NCBI RefSeq assembly: GCF_003363755.1
Contig: NZ_CP031396.1
Coordinates: 4,558,501-4,622,500, forward strand
DNA length: 64,000 nucleotides
Direction of reading: 5' to 3'
From: Pseudomonas protegens
GTDB lineage: Bacteria > Pseudomonadota > Gammaproteobacteria > Pseudomonadales > Pseudomonadaceae
Shown here: positions 41,157-48,266 of the stretch, one piece after another
Numbering within the stretch: the first letter of the stretch is position 1
How the letters are laid out: each line of letters begins with the position of its first letter
The notes under the pieces: generated by a model
Told to the model about the DNA's origin: nothing
The model's database searches: none
Seen by the model: only the letters and a program-made list of their open reading frames with translations
Position numbers and translations under genes: made by a program

Positions 41157-41939
41157 GTGAGCCTAGCCCCCGTTCAATCGACACCGAGTGTAAAAAAACA
41201 AGTCAGCGCCGTTGAGTGGCAAACCCGTCTGGACCTCGCCGCCTGCTACCGTCTGGTGGCCATGCACGGCTGGGACGACCTGATCTTCACCCATATCTCC
41301 GCCAAGGTGCCGGGCACCGAAGACTTCCTGATCAACCCCTTCGGCATGATGTTCCACGAGATCACCGCCTCCAGCCTGGTGAAGGTCGACCAGGCCGGTA
41401 ACAAGCTGATGGACAGCCCCTTCGAGATCAACCCGGCGGGCTACACCATTCACAGTGCCGTGCACGCGGTGCGTCACGATGTGCTCTGTGTGCTGCATAC
41501 CCACACGGCCGCCGGGGTCGCGGTGTCGGCGCAGAAGCAGGGCGTGCTGCCCATCAGCCAGCAGTCGCTGTTCGTGCTGTCGAGCCTGGGCCGTCACCCT
41601 TATGAGGGCGTGGCCCTGAACCCCGAGGAGAAAGAGCGGCTGCAGGCCGACCTGGGGGACAACAACTTCCTGCTGCTGCACAACCATGGCTTGCTGACCT
41701 GCGGCGCCAGCATCGCCGATACCTTCCTGATGATGTTCACCTTCCAGCGTGCCTGCGAGATCCAGGTGCTGGCGCAGAATGGCGGCGCCGAGCTGATTAC
41801 CATTCCCGCGTCGATCCTGGCGGGGGCCAAGGCGATGATCGCCGGTGTCACCCGCAGTGCCCAGGGGATGGGGGGCGCACTGGCCTGGCCGGCCCTGTTG
41901 CGCAAACTCGATCAACTCGACCCGGGTTACAAAGTCTGA
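41157..41939 (+). CDS. Class II aldolase/adducin-family protein
   Basis: A 260-residue class II aldolase/adducin protein. The start is a GTG at 41157 with GAGG upstream (the frame reaches further up without support). The zinc site HTHTAAGVAVS and the later LLHNHGLLTCG (metal-binding His) are present, so the fold is catalytic. Related Pseudomonas genes act on short sugar or keto-acid units; true substrate unknown. Its stop overlaps the start of the alpha/beta hydrolase gene, making them a pair. Confidence 0.88.
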   Translation: MSLAPVQSTPSVKKQVSAVEWQTRLDLAACYRLVAMHGWDDLIFTHISAKVPGTEDFLINPFGMMFHEITASSLVKVDQAGNKLMDSPFEINPAGYTIHSAVHAVRHDVLCVLHTHTAAGVAVSAQKQGVLPISQQSLFVLSSLGRHPYEGVALNPEEKERLQADLGDNNFLLLHNHGLLTCGASIADTFLMMFTFQRACEIQVLAQNGGAELITIPASILAGAKAMIAGVTRSAQGMGGALAWPALLRKLDQLDPGYKV

Positions 41940-42841
41940 TGCCTATCACCGAGATTCCTCTGTGTGTCTGGCGCAAGCGCGGCAAGGACTTTGTGTTTCG
42001 CGGCCAGCGCATTCGTTACTGGGTGGCGGGGCAAGGAGAGCCGCTGCTGTTGATCCATGGCTTTCCCACTGCCAGCTGGGACTGGCATTACCTGTGGCAA
42101 CCCCTGGCGCGGCGCTATCAGGTGATCGCCTGCGACATGCTCGGCTTCGGCGACTCGGACAAGCCGCTGGACCATGAGTACAGCCTGCTGGAGCAGGCAG
42201 ACTTGCAGCAGGCGTTGCTGGCCCATTTGCAGATCCAAGAGCCGCTGCACCTGCTGGCCCATGACTACGGCGACAGCGTCGCCCAGGAACTGCTGTCCCG
42301 GCATTATGAAGCGCGGATCGAGATCGCCAGCTGCGTGTTCCTCAATGGCGGTCTGTTTCCGGAAACCCATCGCCCGGTGCTGACCCAGAAGCTGTTGCTA
42401 AGCCCCGTGGGCTGGATGCTCGGGCGGGTGTTCAGTCGCCAGGGGCTGGCGAACAGCTTCCGGCAGATCTTCGGCCCCCAGACCGGTCCCAGCGAGTCGG
42501 TCCTGGATGACTTCTGGAGCCTGGTGCACAGCAACAACGGGCCGCGCATCCTGCACAAGTTGATCGCTTATATCCCCGAGCGACGGGCCCAGCGCGAGCG
42601 TTGGGTCGGCGCCATGCAACGTGGCGAGGTGCCGCTGCGGGTGATCGATGGCGCCCAGGACCCGATTTCCGGGGCGCACATGGTGGAGCGCTATCGCCAG
42701 CTGATCCCCGAGCCGGACACCGTGCTGCTGCCGGGCATCGGCCATTACCCGCAGATCGAGGCGCCGTTGCCGGTGCTCAAGCATTACCTGGGGTTTCGCG
42801 ACACATTGCTCGCGCCGCCACGCCAGGCAATGGGTTCCTGA
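41939..42841 (+). CDS. Alpha/beta hydrolase of the MEST-like group
   Basis: A 300-residue alpha/beta hydrolase. Nucleophile elbow AHDYGDS with Asp109 as the predicted nucleophile (the position used by haloalkane dehalogenases and epoxide hydrolases), the oxyanion HGFP at 40-43, and the C-terminal GIGHYPQIEAP carrying His272. The HDYGD form resembles the vertebrate MEST proteins. The substrate may be an epoxide, ester or lactone. Start overlaps the stop of the aldolase gene (TGATG). Confidence 0.88.
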   Translation: MPITEIPLCVWRKRGKDFVFRGQRIRYWVAGQGEPLLLIHGFPTASWDWHYLWQPLARRYQVIACDMLGFGDSDKPLDHEYSLLEQADLQQALLAHLQIQEPLHLLAHDYGDSVAQELLSRHYEARIEIASCVFLNGGLFPETHRPVLTQKLLLSPVGWMLGRVFSRQGLANSFRQIFGPQTGPSESVLDDFWSLVHSNNGPRILHKLIAYIPERRAQRERWVGAMQRGEVPLRVIDGAQDPISGAHMVERYRQLIPEPDTVLLPGIGHYPQIEAPLPVLKHYLGFRDTLLAPPRQAMGS

Positions 42842-43009
42842 GCGCCTTGGGTCACTGTGTGGCCCAAGGCAGGGGCGTGCTCTTGTGCGGGCGGGGCGAT
42901 TATCCCGCTGTCTTATTGGGCACCATTCAGGCCCGGACGTTTTTATTGTGACCGCCGGCTGGCTGTCCGACACTCGAAGAATTGTCCATTGGCCCTGCTG
43001 GAGTTCGGT

Positions 43010-43921
43010 ATGAGTGAATCTGTGCGCTTGCAAGACAAAGTAGTGATCATCACCGGAGCCGGCGGCGGCCTGGGCCGGGCCCATGCCTTGCTGTTCGCCA
43101 GGCACGGGGCCAAGGTGCTGGTCAACGACCTGGGGGGCTCGGCCCAGGGCGAGGGCGCCAGTGCCTCGGCGGCCGATCGGGTGGTGGCGCAGATCCGCGA
43201 GGCTGGAGGCATCGCCGAGGCCAACCACGACTCGGTCACCGAGGGAGAAAAGATCGTGCAGAACGCCCTGGATGTGTTCGGCCGGGTCGATGTGGTGGTC
43301 AACAACGCTGGCATCCTGCGGGACAAGACCTTCCACAAGATGGACGACGCCGATTGGGACCTGGTGTACCGGGTGCATGTCGAAGGGGCCTACAAAGTCA
43401 CTCGTGCCGCCTGGCCGCATCTGCGGGACCAGGCTTACGGGCGGGTGATCTTCACCGCGTCTACATCAGGCATCTACGGCAACTTCGGCCAGTCCAACTA
43501 CGGCATGGCCAAGCTCGGCCTGTACGGCCTGACCCGGACCCTGGCCATCGAAGGGCGCAAGAACAACATCCTGGTCAACGCCATTGCCCCGACCGGTGGC
43601 ACGCGGATGACCGAGGGCCTGATCCCGCCACAGGTGTTCGAGCAGCTCAAGCCGGAACTGGTGAGCCCGCTGGTGGTGTACCTGGGCAGCGAGCAGTGCG
43701 AGGAAACCTCCGGCCTGTTCGAAGTGGGCGGCGGCTGGATCGGCAAGGTGCGCTGGGAGCGCAGCCTGGGCGCCGGTTTTGATCCGCGCCAGGGCTTCTC
43801 GCCCGACGATGTGGCAGCGCACTGGCAGCAGATCTGCGATTTCGAGGGGGCGGCCCATCCCAGGGACAACATCGAGGCACTCAAGGAGATGATGCAGAAT
43901 CTGCAAAAGTACGCCCTCTGA
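43010..43921 (+). CDS. SDR dehydrogenase of the MFE-2 (HSD17B4) type
   Basis: A 303-residue SDR with the glycine motif TGAGGGLGRAHA, NNAGILRD, and the catalytic set Ser (TASTSGIYGNFGQSN) and YGMAK. The N-terminal part and the later FEVGGGWIGKVRWERS block match the (3R)-hydroxyacyl-CoA dehydrogenase domain of peroxisomal multifunctional enzymes. It would oxidise a 3-hydroxyacyl-CoA or steroid-like substrate. The start at 43010 has GGAG. The previous gene ends 169 bases upstream. Confidence 0.9.
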   Translation: MSESVRLQDKVVIITGAGGGLGRAHALLFARHGAKVLVNDLGGSAQGEGASASAADRVVAQIREAGGIAEANHDSVTEGEKIVQNALDVFGRVDVVVNNAGILRDKTFHKMDDADWDLVYRVHVEGAYKVTRAAWPHLRDQAYGRVIFTASTSGIYGNFGQSNYGMAKLGLYGLTRTLAIEGRKNNILVNAIAPTGGTRMTEGLIPPQVFEQLKPELVSPLVVYLGSEQCEETSGLFEVGGGWIGKVRWERSLGAGFDPRQGFSPDDVAAHWQQICDFEGAAHPRDNIEALKEMMQNLQKYAL

Positions 43922-44083
43922 CGCTGCGCGGACCAGCCTTGTCCGGCGCTGATCGGCGGGCATTCTTCCCTGGCTTGAAAACAGCCATTCCATGACCCGC
44001 CGGAGCCTGGGCCCCGGCGGTTTTACTCCTGTGGCGTTCGTCTCTATGCTCGACGGTTGGCGAACGCACAAGGAGCGCTTGAG

Positions 44084-44443
44084 ATGTATGAATCAAAGGA
44101 TCAGCCGGTACTGTCGCGATTGCTGTTTATCCGGCGTCTATGTGTTCATGGCTTGGTGGTCCTGGCCCTGATCAGCTTTTCGGTGCTGCTGGGCATCAGC
44201 GGCCTGCTGTACTTCGAGCAGGACATTTCCTTTCACGACGCCTTGTATGACGCGGCCATGATCCTCGGCGGCATCGGGCCCATCAACATGCCGCAAACCC
44301 CTGGCGGCAAACTGTTTTTTGCCACCTACGGGCTTTATACCAACCTGGTGTTCGCCGCCACGCTGGGCTTGATCCTGTCACCGGTGGCGCATCGTCTGTT
44401 GCACAAGTTTCATTACGACGATGGTGATGACGACACCTTGTAA
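44084..44443 (+). CDS. Two-helix membrane protein with channel-like pore loop, no potassium filter
   Basis: A 119-residue protein with two hydrophobic helices (about 22-43 and 75-99) and, between them, a re-entrant-looking stretch DALYDAAMILGGIGPINMPQTPGGKLF (about 52-78). This is the layout of two-helix ion channels, but the TVGYG filter is replaced by GGIGPI, so potassium selectivity is not predicted. The start has AAGGAG at 44071. I cannot assign a function. Neighbours are the SDR gene and the DUF1302 gene. Confidence 0.75.
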   Translation: MYESKDQPVLSRLLFIRRLCVHGLVVLALISFSVLLGISGLLYFEQDISFHDALYDAAMILGGIGPINMPQTPGGKLFFATYGLYTNLVFAATLGLILSPVAHRLLHKFHYDDGDDDTL

Positions 44444-44471
44444 GGCCAACTGGGCCGTTGTCTTGCGCGCA

Positions 44472-44500
44472 TAAAAAAGGCCGCTGCAAGAGCAGCGGCC
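44472..44500 (-). terminator. Terminator-type hairpin facing the minus strand
   Basis: GGCCGCTGC (44479-44487) pairs with GCAGCGGCC (44492-44500) with an AAGA loop; the six A before it become TTTTTT on the minus strand. On the plus strand there is no T run, so it can only end a leftward transcript, which has no visible gene. Confidence 0.7.
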
Positions 44501-44900
44501 AAGGTAAGACGTTAGATCAAGGAGCTACAAAATCAACGTCGGTGAACCTGGGGTAGTGGCCTGAACTGAATCTTTTCAAGCCAACTGGAAGTCGGTTTCG
44601 GGCAACGGGCGGCGGGCTCTTTGCGCGGCAGTGGCGTGGCGTTGTTTGCCGTGACTGCGAGGTAAGAATAAGCCCTGGCATGACCTGGAAAAATAGCCAT
44701 TCAGGACAAGGACTGTTACAGCTTGAGCAACAGTCCAGAGTGCGCAGCACCTGTATCGATGCACTTGATGGTCGCGTATCCAGCCCGTGGATACATCTCT
44801 GAACGGCCCCTGTGGCAAGGGCGCTAATCCTTTCGAGCGACAACTCGAATACCTCCTTGGTGCGCTTATCGGCCGCGGTACCCCGGCAGTAGGGTGAGGC
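44501..44900 (-). ncRNA. Possible small RNA ending at the orphan terminator
   Basis: Inferred only from the minus-strand terminator at 44472-44500 and the lack of a coding gene behind it. No promoter was fixed. The right boundary is a guess. A transcript from here could also be antisense to the 5' region of the DUF1302 operon. Confidence 0.2.
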
Positions 44901-44926
44901 CTCCTGTCACTCACCGGGGAAGACGC

Positions 44927-46726
44927 ATGACAAGAACAACAATGCGCGCCATCTTCAAACCGCAGGCGCTGGCTGTTGCGGTAGCGCTGGGCTGCAGCGC
45001 TCAGGCGCAGGCGGTTTCGTTCAATATTGGGGAAATTGAAGGGCAGTTCGACTCATCGTTGTCCGTCGGCGCCAGTTGGGGCATGCGTGATGCCGACCGG
45101 GCGTTCGTCGGTACGGTCAACGGCGGCACCGCGCAGTCTTCCACCGGTGACGATGGCCGCTTGAACTTCAAGAAGGGCGAGACTTTCTCGAAGATCTTCA
45201 AGGGCCTGCACGACCTTGAGCTCAAGTACGGCGACACCGGCGTCTTCGTGCGCGGCAAGTACTGGTACGACTTCGAACTCAAGGACGAGGATCGCCAGTT
45301 CAAACCCATCAGCGACCACAACCGCAAGGAAGGCGCCAAGTCCTCGGGCGCACAGATTCTCGACGCCTTCGTCTACCACAACTACTCGATTGCCAACCTG
45401 CCGGGTACCGTGCGCGCCGGCAAGCAGGTGGTCAGTTGGGGCGAGAGCACCTTCATCGGCAACTCCATCAACAGCATCAACCCGGTGGACGTCTCGGCTT
45501 TTCGCCGCCCCGGGGCCGAGATCAAGGAAGGCCTGGTGCCGGTGAACATGCTGTTCGCCTCCCAGGGCCTGACCAACCAGTTGACCGTGGAAGGTTTCTA
45601 TCAGCTGGAGTGGGACCAGACCGTGGTGGACAACTGCGGCACCTTCTTCGGCAACGATGTGGTGGCCGATGGCTGCACCACCGGCTACACCGTCGGCAGC
45701 CCGGCGATCGCGCCCCTGCAACCGGTTGCCGCGGCGTTCGGCCAGGGCTTTCAGGTGTCCCGTGAAGGGGTGATCCTGCCCCGCGGCGGTGACCGCGATG
45801 CCCGGGATTCCGGGCAGTGGGGCGCCGCTCTGCGCTGGCTTGGCGATGACACCGAGTACGGCCTGTATTTCATGAACTACCATGCGCGCAGCCCGGTGGT
45901 GAGCACCACCACGGCCAACATCAGTCCGGCCACCCTGGGGGCTATTGGTGCCGCAGGAGCTGCGGCCGCGCCCACGGTTCCCGGCGCGGGAGCCAGCCTG
46001 GTGCAAAGCGTGATGCTCGGCCGTGGCCAGTACTACCTGGAATACCCCGAAGACATCCGCCTGTATGGCGCCAGCTTCTCCACTACGCTGCCCACCGGCA
46101 CCGCCTGGACCGGCGAGATCAGCTACCGCCCCAACGCCCCGGTGCAGGTCAACACCAACGACCTGACCCTGGCCCTGCTCAACCCCATCGCCGGGGGCGC
46201 GGCGTCGCCGATCAAGACCGCCCTGGGCGCCGACAACACCGGCTACCGGCGCAAGGAAATCACCCAGATCCAGAGCTCCATGACCCAGTTCTTCGATCAG
46301 GTGCTGGGGGCTGATCGCCTGACCCTGGTGGGCGAGGCGGCGATCGTCCGGGTCGGTGGCCTGGAGGACAAAAGCAAGCTGCGCTACGGCCGTGACTCGG
46401 TCTACGGCCAGTACGGCTATGGCGGCGACACCGATGGGTTCGTCACCGCCACTTCCTGGGGTTATCGGGCCCGGGCCATCCTCGACTACAGCAACGTGAT
46501 CGGCGGGGTCAACTTCAAGCCCAACCTGTCCTGGTCCCATGACGTCAACGGCTACGGCCCCAACGGCTTGTTCAACCAGGGCGCCAAGGCCCTCAGCGTG
46601 GGTGTCGACGCCGACTACCGCAACACCTACACCGCCAGCCTCAGCTACACCGACTTTTTTGGCGGGCGCTACAACACCCTCACCGACCGGGACTTCCTCG
46701 CGTTGAGCTTTGGCGTGAACTTCTGA
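44927..46726 (+). CDS. DUF1302 outer-membrane protein
   Basis: A 599-residue secreted protein with a signal peptide of about 29 residues (ending AQAQA) and a long beta-rich body with alternating aromatic strands and a C-terminal strand ending FLALSFGVNF, all signs of an outer-membrane barrel. DUF1302 genes go with DUF1329 next door in clusters for steroid, terpenoid or other hydrophobic-compound uptake. The start at 44927 follows GGGGAAG. It probably forms the outer-membrane entry for the substrate of this cluster. Confidence 0.85.
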   Translation: MTRTTMRAIFKPQALAVAVALGCSAQAQAVSFNIGEIEGQFDSSLSVGASWGMRDADRAFVGTVNGGTAQSSTGDDGRLNFKKGETFSKIFKGLHDLELKYGDTGVFVRGKYWYDFELKDEDRQFKPISDHNRKEGAKSSGAQILDAFVYHNYSIANLPGTVRAGKQVVSWGESTFIGNSINSINPVDVSAFRRPGAEIKEGLVPVNMLFASQGLTNQLTVEGFYQLEWDQTVVDNCGTFFGNDVVADGCTTGYTVGSPAIAPLQPVAAAFGQGFQVSREGVILPRGGDRDARDSGQWGAALRWLGDDTEYGLYFMNYHARSPVVSTTTANISPATLGAIGAAGAAAAPTVPGAGASLVQSVMLGRGQYYLEYPEDIRLYGASFSTTLPTGTAWTGEISYRPNAPVQVNTNDLTLALLNPIAGGAASPIKTALGADNTGYRRKEITQIQSSMTQFFDQVLGADRLTLVGEAAIVRVGGLEDKSKLRYGRDSVYGQYGYGGDTDGFVTATSWGYRARAILDYSNVIGGVNFKPNLSWSHDVNGYGPNGLFNQGAKALSVGVDADYRNTYTASLSYTDFFGGRYNTLTDRDFLALSFGVNF

Positions 46727-46750
46727 ACCGGCACAAGAAGGAGCACTTGA

Positions 46751-48118
46751 ATGCGCAAGATGATTCTGCAATGCAGCGCCCTGGCACTGGGCCTGTGGGC
46801 GGCCAACCTGATGGCTGCAGTGAGTCCGGAAGAAGCCGCCAAGCTGGGCACCAGCCTGACTCCCGTGGGGGCGCAGAAGGCCGGCAACGCCGATGGCTCG
46901 ATTCCGGCCTGGACCGGCGGCATCCCGAAGAACGCCGGGGCGGTGGACAGCAAGGGCTTTCTCGCCGATCCCTTCGCCAATGAGAAACCGTTGTTCATCA
47001 TTACCGCGGCCACGGCCGACAAGTACAAGGACAAGCTGTCCGCAGGGCAGCTGGCGATGTTCAAGCGTTACCCGGACAGTTACCGGATTCCGGTCTACCC
47101 GACCCATCGCAGCGTCGGCCTGCCACCGGAGATCTACGAGTCGGCCAAGCGCAGCGCGCTGAACGTGACCACCACCAACGACGGCAACGGACTGGCCAAC
47201 TTCACCGGCAACCGCTACTACGCCTTCCCGATTCCGAAGAGCGGCATCGAGGTGCTGTGGAACCACCTGACCCGCTATCACGGTGGCAATCAGAAACGCA
47301 TCATCACCCAGGCCACCCCGCAGACCAACGGCAGCTACACCTCGATCCGTTTTGAAGAGGAAGTGGCGGCGCCGCAACTGATCCCCGACCTGGACCCGGC
47401 CAAGGGCGCCAACGTGCAGAACTTCTTCAAGCAGTCGGTGACCGCCCCGGCGCGGCTGGCGGGCAACGTGCTGCTGGTCCATGAAACCCTGGATCAGGTC
47501 AAGGAGCCCCGCTCGGCCTGGATCTACAACGCCGGGCAGCGCCGTGTACGCCGCGCCCCGCAGGTGGCCTACGACGGTCCGGGCACCGCCGCCGACGGCC
47601 TGCGCACCTCGGACAACTTCGACATGTTTTCCGGCGCCCCCGACCGTTACGACTGGAAGCTGGTGGGCAAGAAGGAGATGTACATCCCCTACAACAGCTA
47701 CAAGCTGGACTCGCCGAGCCTCAAGTACGACGACATCATCAAGGCCGGGCACATCAACCAGGACCTGACCCGCTACGAACTGCACCGGGTCTGGGAAGTG
47801 GTGGGCACGGTCAAGCCCAACCAGCGGCATATCTATGCCACCCGCCACATGTACATCGATGAGGACAGCTGGCAGGTGGCGCTGGTGGATCACTACGACG
47901 GTCGTGGCCAGTTGTGGCGAGTGGCCGAGGGACACGCGCAGTACTACTACGACCATCAGGTCCCGGCCTACACCCTGGAAGCCCTGTATGACCTCAACGC
48001 CGGTCGCTACCTGGCCCTGGGCATGAAGAACGAGGAAAAGCACAGCCTGGAATTCGGCTTTGCCGCCAAAGCGGCCGACTACACCCCGGCCGCCTTGCGC
48101 GCCAGCGGGGTGCGCTAG
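46751..48118 (+). CDS. DUF1329 periplasmic/outer-membrane lipoprotein-like protein
   Basis: A 455-residue exported protein: signal peptide (MRKMILQCSALALGLWAANLMA) then a DUF1329 body with the start AVSPEEAAKLGTSLTPVGAQKAGNADGSIPAW. The fold resembles LolA/LolB lipid carriers, so it may carry a hydrophobic compound or fatty acid across the periplasm. It is 24 bases after DUF1302, and a good terminator follows. Confidence 0.87.
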   Translation: MRKMILQCSALALGLWAANLMAAVSPEEAAKLGTSLTPVGAQKAGNADGSIPAWTGGIPKNAGAVDSKGFLADPFANEKPLFIITAATADKYKDKLSAGQLAMFKRYPDSYRIPVYPTHRSVGLPPEIYESAKRSALNVTTTNDGNGLANFTGNRYYAFPIPKSGIEVLWNHLTRYHGGNQKRIITQATPQTNGSYTSIRFEEEVAAPQLIPDLDPAKGANVQNFFKQSVTAPARLAGNVLLVHETLDQVKEPRSAWIYNAGQRRVRRAPQVAYDGPGTAADGLRTSDNFDMFSGAPDRYDWKLVGKKEMYIPYNSYKLDSPSLKYDDIIKAGHINQDLTRYELHRVWEVVGTVKPNQRHIYATRHMYIDEDSWQVALVDHYDGRGQLWRVAEGHAQYYYDHQVPAYTLEALYDLNAGRYLALGMKNEEKHSLEFGFAAKAADYTPAALRASGVR

Positions 48119-48142
48119 GCACCGGTGACGCACGAGGTGCAA

Positions 48143-48167
48143 AGGCGACCGCCCGGTCGCCTTTTTT
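48143..48167 (+). terminator. Terminator after the DUF1329 gene
   Basis: AGGCGACC (48143-48150) pairs with GGTCGCCT (48155-48162), four-base loop, then TTTTTT. Confidence 0.9.
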
Positions 48168-48266
48168 ATGGCAGAGGATCAGCCCGCTGAATACTTCTTC
48201 AACAGGTCGGGAGGTCGAGGCTAGGGTGGGGGCACGCTGGCTAAAACTATAAAAAGGCTCGCCGCA

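Larger units (their letters stand above)
44444..44926. other. 483-base gene-poor spacer before the DUF1302 gene
   Basis: No protein gene is supported here. It contains a minus-strand terminator-type hairpin (44472-44500) with no gene upstream on that strand, an AT-leaning stretch around 44650-44780, and an inverted repeat GGTGAG(N11)CTCACC near 44892-44914 just before the DUF1302 start. A 108-residue frame on the minus strand (44517-44843) has no family look and is Ser/Arg/Cys rich, so it is not called. Confidence 0.5.

Noticed and set aside
44517..44843. 108-codon minus-strand open frame in the spacer before the DUF1302 gene
   Set aside because: Ser/Arg/Cys-rich, no recognisable domain and poor start; kept only as possible RNA region.
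45053..48142. 1029-codon minus-strand open frame over the DUF1302 and DUF1329 genes
   Set aside because: Composition is Val/Gly/His/Arg rich as in shadow frames; the plus-strand genes have signal peptides and good starts.
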